A stretch of DNA of 64,000 bases from Achromobacter sp. HZ34 (GCF_002209485.1 NZ_NJIX01000003.1:682001-746000); one strand, 5' to 3'. Shown: positions 1 to 10,163, numbered from the stretch's first letter. A program made the numbers and translations. Notes: generated by a model not told the origin, from the sequence alone.

Positions 1-45
1 CCTGGCGCGGAACTGGCGCGCCTGATCGCCTGATCGCCTGGTCGT

Positions 46-444
46 TCATTGCGCCGGTGGCATGGCGCAGATGGACGAGCGGGTCAGGAAGCGTTTCTCG
101 CGGCCGTTGTCGAGCGAGAACATGCCGCCACGGCCGGGGACGACGTCGATGATCAGGTCGGTGTGCTTCCACGCTTCATATTGCGCGCCGCCGATGTAGA
201 AGGGCGCGCCGCCGATTTCACCCAGCAGGACATCGTGGTCGGCCAGCAGGAATTCGCCCTGCGGATAACACATGGGCGACGAGCCGTCGCAGCAGCCGCC
301 GGATTGGTGGAACATGATGGGCCCGTATTCCGCGGTCAGTTCCGCGATCAATGCCAACGCGACGGGCGTGGCTGTGACCTTGCCGATGTCTCCTTCGGCG
401 CGCACGGCGGTGTGAGCGTCGCCTGTCGATTGCACAGTGGCCAT
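46..444 (-). CDS. DUF779 family protein, partner of aldehyde dehydrogenase
   Basis: This 132-residue protein belongs to the DUF779 family. The family has no settled biochemical role but is repeatedly encoded next to AldB/AcoD-type aldehyde dehydrogenases. A cysteine cluster is visible at residues 51, 52 and 59 (GGCCDGSSPMC), which could bind metal or act in redox chemistry; that is inference. There is no signal peptide or membrane segment, so it is probably cytosolic. The ATG has GGGAG about nine bases upstream. The gene lies 193 bases downstream of the dehydrogenase on the same strand and is probably co-transcribed from its sigma-54 promoter. The gap between them contains a GC-rich self-complementary stretch around 520-541 that could stabilise or attenuate the message. 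Confidence 0.85.
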   Translation of the reverse strand: MATVQSTGDAHTAVRAEGDIGKVTATPVALALIAELTAEYGPIMFHQSGGCCDGSSPMCYPQGEFLLADHDVLLGEIGGAPFYIGGAQYEAWKHTDLIIDVVPGRGGMFSLDNGREKRFLTRSSICAMPPAQ

Positions 445-637
445 GATGCCTTGCTCCCTTGTAGCGCTGCCTGCTTGCCGTAAGCGGCAGGGGTCATTGA
501 TGCTGGAGTGTCTGGGTATGCCGGCCGGGGGCCGGCCCCGGTATCAGAATGGGGCAACAGATGGGGCGGCCCCACGCCGCCCCGCCCTGCTCCCGCAGCG
601 TCCTGCGCCAGAACAAGCCCGGTTCAGAGAAGCCTGT

Positions 638-2167
638 TTAAAAGAAGCCCAGCTTCTTCGGGCTGTAGCTGACCAGCAGGTTCTTGGTCTGTTGATAATG
701 GTCCAGCATCATCTTGTGCGTTTCGCGCCCGATGCCGGACTGTTTATACCCACCGAACGCCGCATGCGCCGGATAGGCGTGATAGCAGTTGGTCCACACG
801 CGGCCGGCCTGGATGGCGCGGCCCATGCGATAGGCGGTATTGCCGTCGCGCGACCACACGCCCGCGCCCAGGCCGTACAAGGTATCGTTGGCAATCGCCA
901 GCGCATCGTCGGCATCCTTGAAGGTGGTGACGGCCACTACCGGTCCGAAGATTTCCTCCTGGAACACGCGCATGTTGTTCTTGCCTTCGAACACCGTGGG
1001 CTGCACGTAATAGCCGTCCTTCAACTCGCCGTTCAACTGCGCGCGGGCGCCACCCGCCAACACCTTGGCGCCTTCCTGCTTGCCGATGTCCAGGTAGGAC
1101 AGGATCTTCTCCAGCTGCTCGCTGGAAGCCTGTGCGCCTATCATCGTGTCGGCGTCCAGCGGATTGCCCTGCTTGATGGCGGCCACGCGCTTGAGCGCGC
1201 GTTCCATGAAGCGGTCGTAGATGGATTCCTGGATCAGCGCGCGGCTGGGGCAGGTGCACACCTCGCCCTGGTTCAGCGCGAACATGACGAAGCCTTCAAT
1301 GGCCTTGTCGAAGAAATCATCGTCCTGCGACGCGACGTCGGCGAAGAAAATATTGGGTGACTTGCCGCCCAGTTCCAGCGTCACGGGAATCAGGTTCTGC
1401 GAGGCGTACTGCATGATCAGCCGCCCGGTGGTGGTTTCACCGGTGAAGGCGATCTTGGCGATGCGCTTGTTGGAGGCCAGGGGCTTGCCCGCTTCCAGGC
1501 CGAAACCCGTGACGATGTTGAGCACCCCTGGAGGCAGCACGTCGGCGATCAGTTCGGCCAGCACCAGGATGCCGGTGGGTGTCTGTTCGGCGGGCTTGAG
1601 CACCACGCAGTTGCCGGCGGCCAGTGCGGGGGCGACCTTCCAGGCGGCCATCAGGATGGGGAAGTTCCAGGGGATGATCTGGCCGACCACGCCCAGCGGT
1701 TCCTTGAAGTGGTAGGCGACAGTATCGGCATCGATTTCCGACAGGCCGCTTTCCTGGGCGCGGATGGCGGCGGCGTAGTAGCGGAAGTGATCCACGGCCA
1801 GGGGCAGGTCGGCGGCGCGGGCTTCGCGTATTGGCTTGCCGTTGTCCCAGGTTTCCGCCGTGGCCAGCAGTTCCAGGTTTTCTTCGATGATGTCGGCGAT
1901 GCGGTTCAGCATGCGGGTGCGTTCGGCGACGGAAGTCTTGCCCCAGGCGGGAGCGGCTTTGTGCGCTGCATCCAGCGCCAGTTCGATGTCGCGCGCGGTC
2001 GAACGTGCATTGCGGGATAGCACCTGGCCGGTGACTGGGGTCACATTGTCGAAATACTGCCCCTCGGCGGGCGCCTGCCAACGGCCGCCGATGAAGTTGT
2101 CGTATTGCTTCTTGAAGTTGACGGGGGTGCCGTAGGCATCCGGGGCGACGCGGGTAGCGGTATCCAT
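638..2167 (-). CDS. NAD-dependent aldehyde dehydrogenase (AldB/AcoD/ExaC type)
   Basis: The product is a 509-residue cytosolic aldehyde dehydrogenase that oxidises an aliphatic aldehyde, most likely acetaldehyde, to the acid with NAD(P)+. The full fold is present: the cofactor region with [10 protein letters not shown], the general-base glutamate in [11 protein letters not shown], and the nucleophilic cysteine in [11 protein letters not shown]. That last motif is characteristic of the AldB/AcoD acetaldehyde dehydrogenase II group. The start at 2167 was chosen over an upstream in-frame ATG at 2230 because AGGAGA sits at the right distance and because homologues begin there; the 2230 start would also lie upstream of the predicted sigma-54 transcript start. 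DUF779 follows and an AcoR-like activator is divergent, which suggests a role in ethanol, acetoin or other alcohol catabolism. Confidence 0.93.
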   Translation of the reverse strand: MDTATRVAPDAYGTPVNFKKQYDNFIGGRWQAPAEGQYFDNVTPVTGQVLSRNARSTARDIELALDAAHKAAPAWGKTSVAERTRMLNRIADIIEENLELLATAETWDNGKPIREARAADLPLAVDHFRYYAAAIRAQESGLSEIDADTVAYHFKEPLGVVGQIIPWNFPILMAAWKVAPALAAGNCVVLKPAEQTPTGILVLAELIADVLPPGVLNIVTGFGLEAGKPLASNKRIAKIAFTGETTTGRLIMQYASQNLIPVTLELGGKSPNIFFADVASQDDDFFDKAIEGFVMFALNQGEVCTCPSRALIQESIYDRFMERALKRVAAIKQGNPLDADTMIGAQASSEQLEKILSYLDIGKQEGAKVLAGGARAQLNGELKDGYYVQPTVFEGKNNMRVFQEEIFGPVVAVTTFKDADDALAIANDTLYGLGAGVWSRDGNTAYRMGRAIQAGRVWTNCYHAYPAHAAFGGYKQSGIGRETHKMMLDHYQQTKNLLVSYSPKKLGFF

Positions 2168-2217
2168 GCTGTCTCCTGTTTTGAATGATGACCCTGGCGA
2201 CGGGCCTGATTGTGTTG

Positions 2218-2235
2218 TTGCAATATGCATGCCAA
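2218..2235 (-). promoter_or_regulatory. sigma-54 (-24/-12) promoter of the aldehyde dehydrogenase
   Basis: Read on the minus strand this segment is TTGGCATGCATATTGCAA. It matches the sigma-54 consensus TGGCACG-N4-TTGCW with one mismatch and has the invariant GG and GC separated by exactly ten bases. Transcription would start near 2208, giving a leader of about 40 bases before the ATG at 2167. The neighbouring gene encodes a GAFTGA-containing sigma-54 activator, which supports the call. Confidence 0.8.
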
Positions 2236-2396
2236 TTTGGTCCCAGGCGCTCCGCCCCTCAATGCACTGCCGCGCAGGGATCGGGCCGTCACCGGTGTGG
2301 GAACCGGTGTGGGAAAGTTACGCGCGTGGACAAGGCCAAGGACGCGTGCGAAAGTACGCCGTAGCCCGCCGGCCGCTGGCGCGTGCCGGACCGTGC

Positions 2397-2434
2397 TGTC
2401 GCGTTTTGCGACAGAGAACGGCGACAGGTGTCGC
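2397..2434. promoter_or_regulatory. Paired palindromic enhancer sites, probable AcoR-type activator binding sites
   Basis: Two perfect inverted repeats are built from the same hexamer: TGTCGC-N5-GCGACA at 2397-2413 and GCGACA-GG-TGTCGC at 2421-2434. They lie about 165-215 bases upstream of the sigma-54 promoter, the usual distance for an enhancer site. They also lie just upstream of the activator gene, where they could serve autoregulation. Which protein binds them is inferred. Confidence 0.6.
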
Positions 2435-2456
2435 AGAACGCCTACCGGAGACCATC

Positions 2457-4418
2457 ATGTCCATACCGTCCCACCAGGCCGCGCTAAGCGCGGCGCGCCG
2501 GCTGTTCCGGCAGAAGGGTGTCGTTCCGGAGCATCTGTTGGCCGATCCCATCCTGCGTTCGTGGCGCCGCTGCGCCGAGTCCGGCCAGGACATGCGCGGT
2601 GCCCGCCTGCCGGCGTTGCTGACCCAGACCGAGCTGCGCCAGGAACTGGACCGTCACGCTGCCTTGCGCCGCTTGTGCGCACCGGTCATGGCGGACATGA
2701 AACAGCGTGCCCGCGCCGCCGGGGGCCTGGTGGTGCTGACCGATGCGGCAGGCCTGGTGCTGGACAGCGGCGGCAGTGCCGACTTCCTGGACCGTGCCAG
2801 CCAACTGGCCCTGGCGCCCGGCGCGTCGTGGAGTGAAGCGGCTGCGGGGACCAATGCCATCGGCACCGCGCTGGTCGAGCGCCGCGCCATTGCCGTGCAA
2901 GGCGCCGAGCACTATTTCGAGCCGAATCGCGTGCTGACCTGCGCGGCCATGCCCATCCTGGATCCCGCTGGGCGGACGCTGGGCCTGCTGGATTTGACGT
3001 GCCACGCGGATGGCCGTTGGCGCGATGCCGGGGACAGTCTGCGGGCTGCCATCGACCAGGTGGAGAGCGCGCTGTTCGAGGATCTGGCGGCGTCCTGCCT
3101 GATGCTGCGCCTGCACACGCGGGCGGATGGCCTGGAGCGGGACACGGCGGCCCGGCTGGCCTTTGACGGCGACACACTGGTCGCGGCCAATCGCCACGCC
3201 TTGGCGCTGCTTGGCATCGACCGCGCGGGCCTGGGGGTGTTCCGCTATGACGACCTGTTCGCCGGCTCGCCCGGACAAGCTGCCGCCGCCGGGCGCCTGC
3301 ATCGCCAGGATGGACAGATGCTGCACGCGCGGGTGCGCTGGCCGGATCAGGGCGGGTTCCACAGCGCGCCGGCGCTTGCGGCGGAGCGGCATGATCTGTC
3401 GTTGCGCACTGCGGCACCAGCAGCGTCCCTGCCGGTCGCTTCCACGCGCGAGCGGCGCGCGCGGCATCAACGGACGCAGGACGAGCAGCCGGCCGTTCCA
3501 TCGCAATCGTACTGGTTCGATCCGGCGACGCTGAGCGAACTGGCGCGCACGGTGCGCTTGCTGGATGCCGGCGTCGCCGTATTGCTGCAAGGCGAGACGG
3601 GCACAGGCAAGGAAATCTTCGCGCGGCAGATGCATGAGCGCAGTGAACGCGCTGGCGGTCCATTCGTGGCGGTCAATTGCGCCGCGCTGCCGGAAACGCT
3701 GATCGAGTCCGAACTATTCGGCTACGAGGATGGCGCCTTCACCGGTGCACGCAGGCAGGGCAGCAAAGGCCTGCTGCGCCAGGCCCAGGGCGGCGTGCTG
3801 TTCCTCGATGAGATCGGCGACATGCCCTTGTCCTTGCAGGCACGTCTGCTGCGTGTGCTGCAGGCCCGCGAAGTGACACCGTTAGGCGGCGGCCGCGCGG
3901 TACCGGTCGATTTCGCATTGATCTGCGCCACGCATCAGCCGTTGGACATCGGGCATGTAAGCAGCCCGGTACGTAGCGATCTATATTTCCGTATCGCCGA
4001 ATACACCGTGCGTTTGCCCGCCTTGCGGGAATATGCCGACCGTGGCGCCATCGTGCGCGCGCTGTGGCGCATGCGTTGCGGGGCAGCGAGCGATGGCCCG
4101 CGCTTGCCCGCTGAAGTGTTGCGCCTGCTGGCCGACTATGTGTGGCCAGGCAATTTCCGGCAGTTGTCGACGACCCTGCGCACGCTGCATGTATTGGCCG
4201 GCGATGAAGACTTGCGGGTCGACATGTTGTCCGCCGACATCCGCGGGGCCTTGCCATCCTTGGTCGAGGAAGCGGCGCCCGGCACGCTGCAAGGCCTGAC
4301 CGACCTCGCCATCCGCGGTGCGCTGCAGGCCTGCGACGGCAACGTCAGCCAGGCCGCGCGGCGCCTGGGCGTACACCGCAGCACCTTGTACCGCCGTGTA
4401 AAAGGCGGTGGGTCGTAA
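2457..4418 (+). CDS. AcoR-like sigma-54-dependent transcriptional activator
   Basis: This 653-residue enhancer-binding protein has a GAF-type sensor region in its N-terminal half, a linker, an AAA+ ATPase domain and a C-terminal Fis-type helix-turn-helix. Walker A is GETGTGKE, the sigma-54 contact motif GAFTGA is intact (EDGAFTGAR), and the HTH reads GNVSQAARRLGVHRSTLYRR. The open frame extends upstream to 2166, but ATG 2457 is preferred because CCGGAG precedes it and family members begin with a similar SHQAAL-like helix. It is divergent from the aldehyde dehydrogenase, which has a sigma-54 promoter. The AcoR family typically responds to acetoin or short alcohols/aldehydes; the actual inducer here is unknown. 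Confidence 0.9.
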   Translation: MSIPSHQAALSAARRLFRQKGVVPEHLLADPILRSWRRCAESGQDMRGARLPALLTQTELRQELDRHAALRRLCAPVMADMKQRARAAGGLVVLTDAAGLVLDSGGSADFLDRASQLALAPGASWSEAAAGTNAIGTALVERRAIAVQGAEHYFEPNRVLTCAAMPILDPAGRTLGLLDLTCHADGRWRDAGDSLRAAIDQVESALFEDLAASCLMLRLHTRADGLERDTAARLAFDGDTLVAANRHALALLGIDRAGLGVFRYDDLFAGSPGQAAAAGRLHRQDGQMLHARVRWPDQGGFHSAPALAAERHDLSLRTAAPAASLPVASTRERRARHQRTQDEQPAVPSQSYWFDPATLSELARTVRLLDAGVAVLLQGETGTGKEIFARQMHERSERAGGPFVAVNCAALPETLIESELFGYEDGAFTGARRQGSKGLLRQAQGGVLFLDEIGDMPLSLQARLLRVLQAREVTPLGGGRAVPVDFALICATHQPLDIGHVSSPVRSDLYFRIAEYTVRLPALREYADRGAIVRALWRMRCGAASDGPRLPAEVLRLLADYVWPGNFRQLSTTLRTLHVLAGDEDLRVDMLSADIRGALPSLVEEAAPGTLQGLTDLAIRGALQACDGNVSQAARRLGVHRSTLYRRVKGGGS

Positions 4419-4433
4419 AACGCCGGGCTGGGC

Positions 4434-4447
4434 ACCGTTCGAACGGT
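4434..4447. repeat. 14-bp perfect palindrome after the activator gene
   Basis: ACCGTTCGAACGGT is a perfect dyad 16 bases after the activator stop codon. It has no T-run, so it is not a classical terminator on either strand. It may be a protein site or an RNA hairpin. The rest of the 4419-4577 gap shows nothing recognisable. Confidence 0.35.
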
Positions 4448-4577
4448 AGCCGCTGCATGCTTGCTCCGCGAGTTTTCGCAGTGGTCCGCCTATTATGCGG
4501 CCCCGTATGCCGGAAGTTGTGGATCACCAGGGGCCTGGCCCTATTCCTTTCGTGCCCCACGTGATCTGGTGAAGCAG

Positions 4578-4673
4578 TGGCGGAAGGCAGCAGGAGTCGA
4601 ACCTACCTGGGAACGGCTGACGCCCCCAACCGGGTTTGAAGCCCGGCCGTGCCACCGGGCACGGATGCCTTCC
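4578..4673 (-). tRNA. selC: tRNA-Sec (anticodon UCA)
   Basis: The minus strand folds as a selenocysteine tRNA of 96 bases including an encoded CCA. It has an elongated acceptor stem (GGAAGGCA pairing with TGCCTTCC), discriminator G, a long variable arm and the anticodon loop CTTCAAA with UCA at 4639-4637. The T-arm segment GGTTCGACTCC is intact. The sequence closely resembles the Escherichia coli selC gene. It lies 97 bases downstream of selB on the same strand, so it may be processed from the selAB transcript or have its own promoter; no convincing promoter was seen in the gap. It delivers selenocysteine to the UGA codon of fdoG through SelB. Confidence 0.96.
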
Positions 4674-4770
4674 TTATCTCCACGATCACGCATCGATCGC
4701 CAGATGCAATCGTCATCGTGACGACGGGATCATTATCGCTGACGATGCCATTGCCAGCGGGACGATGCCG

Positions 4771-6828
4771 TCATATTTCCCACTGCGCGTCGGCGCGCGG
4801 GATGTGGGTGTCGCGTACGCGGCGAGTGTATCCGACGCGATCGAAGAACTCCAGGATCTGGATGGCACGTTTGCGGCCCAGGCCGGTGGCATCACGAAAG
4901 GCCGCGGCCTCGATGCCGCGCGACGGCGACTTCGCAGCGGCGGTAGCGGGAGTCGATGCGGCCCCTGCTTCAACATCCAGGCGCGCCAGCAACTGCACCA
5001 ACTCGCGCACTCGTTCGCGGTGATAGAAAAGATCCTTCACGACCTGGCTGACTTCACCGCGTCGCATCAGCTTGCGCAGCAAGACGCGCACGCGTTCTTC
5101 GGGCTGGTTGTGCTTGCGCGCCAGGTCGCGTACCCAGGGCGGGTCGTAGGCGCCCGCCCGGAGATCGGGCAACAGGCGTTGCGCCAATGCTTCGTCTTCC
5201 TCGCTGAGCGCGGCGCTGTGTCCAGGCAGATGCAGCCACGGCCCATTGCGCTGGAGCTCGCCGTCACGCAGCAGGTCGTCGACCAGGGCGTGGAGCAGCC
5301 CATCGTCCAGGGTGGGCCATGCCATGCGGCGCAGGCGGCTGATGTCGGCGCCGGGCTCGTCGGGCAGATCGCCATGGAACTTGCGCAGCGCCGCCAGCGC
5401 CGCATCGCGCAAAGCATCACGGTGGCGCCGCAGGATGACGATGTCGCCGATACGCAAGGCATCAGCGGGCAGGCGTGATAGCGCACGGCCGGTAAGGCGT
5501 TGCAGGTCGGCCGTACGAACGCCCAAGGGGGCTTCGGCCAGGATCGGTTCGAGGCCGCCGTCGGTGAGCATGGCTTCGATGGCGTCGAGCCAGGCCAGGC
5601 GCGCGGACGAGCGGCGCTTGCGGTCCGGTGCCTGCGGGTCCAGCACCACGCCGCCGCCTATGGTCCGGGTGGCCTGTGCATTACGCGCGATGAAGCGGTC
5701 ACCGGCGCTAGCGCAGACGGGCTTGTCGAAGACCAGTTGCACGCGGCCGCGCGTGCCCGGGGCGATGCTGTCCGCCGACAGCGGCACGACATGCGCCAGG
5801 CGGCGCGCGGCGCCCCAATGGATATGCAGCGGCGTCCACGCCTTGACCGTGGTATCGGCATCGGCCAGCAAGCGCAGGTCGACATCGATGCGGGTGGACG
5901 GCGCCATCGCCCGGTCATCGGCGATCCAGTCGCCACGCTCGATCGCGCGAGTATCGATACCGGCCAGGTTCAAGGCGCAACGCTGGCCGGCCACGCCAAC
6001 CGTGGCGGCCCGGTTCTGCGCGTGCAGGCTGCGCACACGCACGGGAGTGCCCGCGGGCGCGAGCACGAGCGCCACGGTTTCGTGGTGACCTTCCCGATTT
6101 TCCCGCGGATCGTCTTGCTGGCTGCTTCGTTGCTGGCCTTTCAGGCCGTCCTCGATGCCCTCCTGACGCGAGTCGCCGTGCGGCGCTCCACGGCCTGCCA
6201 CCGCGACATCCAGCCGCCCGCTGAAGACGGTCCCCGTGACGACGGTGCCGTGGCCCGCGAGGGTGAAGACACGGTCCACGGCCAGGCGAAAGAAGCCGTC
6301 TTCACGCCGTGCGGGCAAGGCTGCCGCGCCAGCGAACAAGTGTTCGCGCAACGCCACTACGTCGCCGGCGTCCGCGCCCGCCAGCGCGTTCACGGGAAAG
6401 ACCGGCGCGTCGGCCAGCGCCGTGCCGGCAAGCAGCGACCGCACTTGCTGCGTCACTTCGTCCACGCGCGCGGTGTCGACCCGGTCGATCTTGGTCAATG
6501 CCACCGCGCCACGGGACACACCCACGAGCTCCAGGATGGCCAGGTGTTCGCGCGTTTGCGGCATCACGCCGTCGTCGGCGGCGATCACCAGCAAGCCGAA
6601 GTCGATACCGCTGGCCCCGGCCACCATGGTGTGCACCAGCTTTTCGTGGCCGGGCACGTCGATGAAACCCAGCACCTGGCCATCCGGCGCCGGCAAATAC
6701 GCATAGCCCAGTTCGATGGAAATCCCGCGCGCCTTCTCTTCCTTCAGGCGATCCGTGTCCACGCCGGTGAGCGCACGCACCAGCGTGGATTTCCCATGGT
6801 CGATATGGCCAGCGGTGCCGATGATCAC
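4771..6828 (-). CDS. selB: Selenocysteine-specific translation elongation factor SelB
   Basis: The 685-residue GTPase carries selenocysteyl-tRNA to UGA codons marked by a SECIS hairpin. The G domain is at the N-terminus ([22 protein letters not shown]), followed by EF-Tu-like beta-barrels and C-terminal winged-helix repeats that bind the SECIS RNA. It is longer than the E. coli protein (about 614 residues). Much of the excess is a hydrophilic insert at about residues 208-252, between VFSGRLDV and ALVLAPAG in barrel domain II, rich in Gln, Asp, Glu and Arg. The start overlaps the selA stop by four bases (ATGA), implying translational coupling. The family assignment is firm; what the insert does is unknown. 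Confidence 0.95.
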   Translation of the reverse strand: MIIGTAGHIDHGKSTLVRALTGVDTDRLKEEKARGISIELGYAYLPAPDGQVLGFIDVPGHEKLVHTMVAGASGIDFGLLVIAADDGVMPQTREHLAILELVGVSRGAVALTKIDRVDTARVDEVTQQVRSLLAGTALADAPVFPVNALAGADAGDVVALREHLFAGAAALPARREDGFFRLAVDRVFTLAGHGTVVTGTVFSGRLDVAVAGRGAPHGDSRQEGIEDGLKGQQRSSQQDDPRENREGHHETVALVLAPAGTPVRVRSLHAQNRAATVGVAGQRCALNLAGIDTRAIERGDWIADDRAMAPSTRIDVDLRLLADADTTVKAWTPLHIHWGAARRLAHVVPLSADSIAPGTRGRVQLVFDKPVCASAGDRFIARNAQATRTIGGGVVLDPQAPDRKRRSSARLAWLDAIEAMLTDGGLEPILAEAPLGVRTADLQRLTGRALSRLPADALRIGDIVILRRHRDALRDAALAALRKFHGDLPDEPGADISRLRRMAWPTLDDGLLHALVDDLLRDGELQRNGPWLHLPGHSAALSEEDEALAQRLLPDLRAGAYDPPWVRDLARKHNQPEERVRVLLRKLMRRGEVSQVVKDLFYHRERVRELVQLLARLDVEAGAASTPATAAAKSPSRGIEAAAFRDATGLGRKRAIQILEFFDRVGYTRRVRDTHIPRADAQWEI

Positions 6829-8435
6829 GACAGACGCACCTTTCCGGCTGCATCCCGTGCCGGCGAAGATCGTGGCGTCGCGGCGCTTGGCGACACCAAT
6901 GGTCGCGGCGTTGGAGCGGGCATTGCCGGCGCTAAAGCAGCAACCAGCTCCGGCAACTGCGCAACGAAGACCGCTTCGTCGTCAGCCTCCAGGCAACGCA
7001 GGTCCAGCCACAGCGCGTTGTCGGTGATGCGGCCGATGACCGGGCGCGGCAGACCGCGCAAGGCCTCTTCCAGCCGGCTCAAGGCGCGGCCATTGCGGGA
7101 CTTGCCCACGGCGCGTATGACCAGGCCGCAGCTGGGCAGTTGATCCACCGGCAAGGCACCGCTGCCGATCTGGCTGAACATGGGCGCCATGGCAACCTCG
7201 TAGCCGGCGCCCACCACGGCCTGCAGCGCGGGTGCCAGGCGCGTGGCCTGTTCCTGCATCACGGCCTGTGGACGCGTCAGCAGGCGCAAGGTCGTCAAGC
7301 GTTGCGGCAGCAGTTCCGGCGCGCGATACAGCGCCAGCACCGGCTCCAGCGCGGCCAGCGTCAACTTGCCCACCCGCAGCGCCCGCTTCAAAGGATTCTT
7401 CTTGATCTTGCGTATGAGATCCGCGCGGCCGACGATCAAACCCGCCTGGGGACCGCCCAGCAATTTATCGCCGCTGAAGGTCACCAGGTCGGCACCCGCG
7501 GCGATGGTCTCGCGCACCGTGTCCTCGCGCGGCAGACCCCATTGCGTCAGGTCGACCAGCGTGCCGCTGCCCAAGTCTACCGCCGCCGGCAGGCCCTTGG
7601 CGTGGGCGATACGCGCCACGTCCGCGATACCCACGCTATGGGTGAAGCCGCTGATCGCGTAATTGCTGCAATGGACCTTCATCAGCATGGCGGTCTTCGG
7701 GCCGATGGCGTTCTCGTAGTCGGCCGCGTGCGTGCGATTGGTGGTACCGATCTCGACCAGCTTCGCGCCTGCCCGCTTCATGATGTCCGGCACGCGGAAC
7801 GCGCCGCCGATCTCCACCAGTTCGCCGCGCGACACTACCACTTCCTTGCGCTCGCCCAAGGCGTTGAGCATCAACAGCACCGCGGCCGCGTTGTTGTTGA
7901 CGACGGTGGCGGCTTCGGCGCCGGTCAGTTCGCGCAGCAGATCGACGATCAGATCGTCGCGATCGCCGCGGCCGCCGCTGGCCAGGTCGAATTCCAGGTT
8001 GGCCGGCGTGGTCAGCGCGCGCACCACGGCCTGCACCGCCGCTTCCGGCAACAAGGCACGGCCCAGGTTCGTATGCAGCACGGTGCCGGTCAGATTGAAG
8101 ACCGCGCGCAGACGCGGCGCGTTCAACGCCGCCAGCCGCGCACCGATGACATCCGCGATTGAATCGGGCCGCAACTGCAACGCGACATGGTGGGTCGATT
8201 CGGCCGCCGGATCGCCAAGCGGCTTGGTGCTGTCGACCTCATCAGGATCAGCGGGCGCGGCAAGTGCCGGAACCACGCCCGCACCCGCCGCCAGCACTGC
8301 CGGTCGCAATTCATCCAGCCTCGTTCGCAATGCCGCGACCGTGGCGCCGTGTCCATACCGGGACGTCAGCGCCGCCACCGCGGGCGCGGCGAGCAGCCGA
8401 TCGACGGAAGGAATCCGCAGCGCGCTGTCCGCCAT
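6825..8435 (-). CDS. selA: L-seryl-tRNA(Sec) selenium transferase SelA
   Basis: SelA is a PLP enzyme that converts seryl-tRNA(Sec) to selenocysteyl-tRNA(Sec) using selenophosphate. The PLP-binding lysine is in [13 protein letters not shown] and the conserved [15 protein letters not shown] segment is present. At 536 residues it exceeds the usual 460-470. The extra length comes from an Ala/Pro/Asp-rich linker around residues 50-85 and a C-terminal Pro/Ala/Ser-rich tail of roughly 35 residues. It sits between fdhE (three-base gap) and selB (four-base overlap). Selenophosphate synthetase SelD is also required but is not in this window. Confidence 0.95.
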   Translation of the reverse strand: MADSALRIPSVDRLLAAPAVAALTSRYGHGATVAALRTRLDELRPAVLAAGAGVVPALAAPADPDEVDSTKPLGDPAAESTHHVALQLRPDSIADVIGARLAALNAPRLRAVFNLTGTVLHTNLGRALLPEAAVQAVVRALTTPANLEFDLASGGRGDRDDLIVDLLRELTGAEAATVVNNNAAAVLLMLNALGERKEVVVSRGELVEIGGAFRVPDIMKRAGAKLVEIGTTNRTHAADYENAIGPKTAMLMKVHCSNYAISGFTHSVGIADVARIAHAKGLPAAVDLGSGTLVDLTQWGLPREDTVRETIAAGADLVTFSGDKLLGGPQAGLIVGRADLIRKIKKNPLKRALRVGKLTLAALEPVLALYRAPELLPQRLTTLRLLTRPQAVMQEQATRLAPALQAVVGAGYEVAMAPMFSQIGSGALPVDQLPSCGLVIRAVGKSRNGRALSRLEEALRGLPRPVIGRITDNALWLDLRCLEADDEAVFVAQLPELVAALAPAMPAPTPRPLVSPSAATPRSSPARDAAGKVRLS

Positions 8436-8438
8436 GGC

Positions 8439-9380
8439 CTACTCCCCCTGCCACAGGAAAGGATTACCGCTAGCCCGCTGATACCCCGCCTCCCCCACCA
8501 GCACATCCAGCCCCAAGGTCGCCAGATCGTCCGCGACGGGATCCACGTCGAAGTCCTTTTCCTGCGCGAAAATCTTGCGATAGGTATGGCAGCGGTCGCA
8601 CGTCTCGGCCCGCGCCGCTTCCTTTTCCGGCGCGCGCCCCTCACCCTGGATGCCCTGGTAGGCAATACCCTTGGTCTCTTCGCAGGTCGTGCACTTCACG
8701 CGCACCACATGCCACTGCGTCGAGCACAGCGAGCAGCACAAATAGCGATACCCTTCCTGCTGCCCGCCCACGCGCAACACGCTGGCGACCGGCAGCGATC
8801 CGCAGACGGGGCACAGCCCGTAAGGACTGACAACGGGCAATTGCGCCGCGTCAAAGCGGCAGGCCTGGTCGGTGGCATACACCTGCAGCGCGGCCATCAG
8901 GAAAGGCGCGGTCGCCACGTCTATCTGTCCGCTGCCGTCACCCACCAAGGCCGCGGCGGCACGGTCCAGCCCTTCGGCATCGTCCTGCACGGACAAGCGC
9001 AGATCGCCGCAAATGGCCCGCACCGGCGCGGGCACCCCCGGCGCGGCATCCACACGATCGAGCACCTGCAACAGCAGCGCATGCCACGCCGGATCGTTCG
9101 GAATCTCGCCCGTCGCCACGGGCGCCATGCCATGCGCCTGGGCCAGCGCGATCCGCTGCGCATCCACCGCCGGCGTCTCGCACTCGGCCAGGGCGGCATG
9201 CTGGGCATCGGCCAGCACGGCGATCAGCCGCAGATAGTCGCCGATGGCACTGTCCTGCGCCAGTTGCCGCAGCCGCGCCGCGCGCAGGCGGAAGACCTCG
9301 GCGCGCACCGGCGCGATCAGCCGCGGAATGTGGTTATGGTCGAGGGATTCGATTTCCCCCCGCGGCAGAATACGTTGCAC
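8439..9380 (-). CDS. fdhE: Formate dehydrogenase accessory protein FdhE
   Basis: FdhE is a cytoplasmic maturation factor needed for active respiratory formate dehydrogenase. In E. coli it binds the catalytic subunit and is linked to redox control of its selenocysteine site. The 313-residue protein has the family layout: a helical N-terminal half and a C-terminal half with rubredoxin-like CxxC pairs (CPVCGSLP, CCSLCSTQW, VKCTTCEET, TCDRCHTY). It lies between the structural genes (75-base gap after fdoI) and selA (three-base gap), so maturation and selenocysteine insertion genes form one transcription unit with the enzyme. Confidence 0.92.
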   Translation of the reverse strand: MQRILPRGEIESLDHNHIPRLIAPVRAEVFRLRAARLRQLAQDSAIGDYLRLIAVLADAQHAALAECETPAVDAQRIALAQAHGMAPVATGEIPNDPAWHALLLQVLDRVDAAPGVPAPVRAICGDLRLSVQDDAEGLDRAAAALVGDGSGQIDVATAPFLMAALQVYATDQACRFDAAQLPVVSPYGLCPVCGSLPVASVLRVGGQQEGYRYLCCSLCSTQWHVVRVKCTTCEETKGIAYQGIQGEGRAPEKEAARAETCDRCHTYRKIFAQEKDFDVDPVADDLATLGLDVLVGEAGYQRASGNPFLWQGE

Positions 9381-9455
9381 TAAGTACTCCTGACATGAAA
9401 AGGCGGCGGATGCCGGCGCGTGCAGCCGGCAAACCCGCCGCCCGCCAGGACCCGC

Positions 9456-10163
9456 CTACTTGCGCATGCGGCCCGTAGCAACATCACGGAACCAGGCGCG
9501 ATGGTGCTTCCACGCCCAGCCCCAGGTGACCTTGCCGCGCACCATGGCGCCTATCGAACCCTTTACCCATATGGCCGCATAAATATGCACGATGATCGCG
9601 CAGATTATGCCGAAACCGCAAACCGCGTGCAGCACGGACGCGGCCCGGATCACGCCGATGGGGAAATAGAAGCTGAAATACTGGCGCCAGATCACGATGC
9701 CGCTGGCCAGCAAACCCAGCATGCACAGGATCAACACATAGAACAGCATCTTCTGGCCGGCGTTGTACTTGCCCACTTCGGGCAGCCGGTCTTCGCGATT
9801 GTTCAGCACGTCGCCAATCTGCTTCAGCCACTGGACGTCGCGCTTTTGCATCAGGTTATGCCGCCACATGCGCAGCGCCAGCAATGCGAAACACACGAAC
9901 ATCACCAGCCCGACGAAGGGATGCAGGATGCGCACCCAGGGGCCGCCGCCCAGCACCGCCGACAACCAGAACATGGACGGATGGAACAGCGCCACGCCGG
10001 AAGCGGCCAGCAGGACGAAGGTGATGGCGACGATCCAGTGGTTGGTGCGCTCGCCGGCGGTATAGCGCTGGATCCAGCGGACCCCGCCATGCCGCGGGCC
10101 AGCCGTATCCCCCTGCAGCAAGGGATCGCGCGGCAAACCCGCCTGGTTAAGGTCTTCAGCCAT
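9456..10163 (-). CDS. fdoI: Formate dehydrogenase cytochrome b556 (gamma) subunit
   Basis: This membrane subunit takes electrons from the iron-sulfur subunit through b-type haems to quinone. It has 235 residues and four hydrophobic segments, for example [20 protein letters not shown] near residues 40-60 and [19 protein letters not shown] near 180-200, each carrying candidate haem-ligand histidines. It is slightly longer at the N-terminus than E. coli FdnI/FdoI. It overlaps the fdoH stop by eight bases. Whether the complex is of the Fdn or Fdo type cannot be decided from sequence here, so the symbol is by similarity. Confidence 0.9.
   Translation of the reverse strand: MAEDLNQAGLPRDPLLQGDTAGPRHGGVRWIQRYTAGERTNHWIVAITFVLLAASGVALFHPSMFWLSAVLGGGPWVRILHPFVGLVMFVCFALLALRMWRHNLMQKRDVQWLKQIGDVLNNREDRLPEVGKYNAGQKMLFYVLILCMLGLLASGIVIWRQYFSFYFPIGVIRAASVLHAVCGFGIICAIIVHIYAAIWVKGSIGAMVRGKVTWGWAWKHHRAWFRDVATGRMRK

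Noticed and set aside
17-46. Short GATCGCCTG repeats at the left edge
   Set aside because: Only three imperfect copies next to the window edge, too little to call a repeat element.
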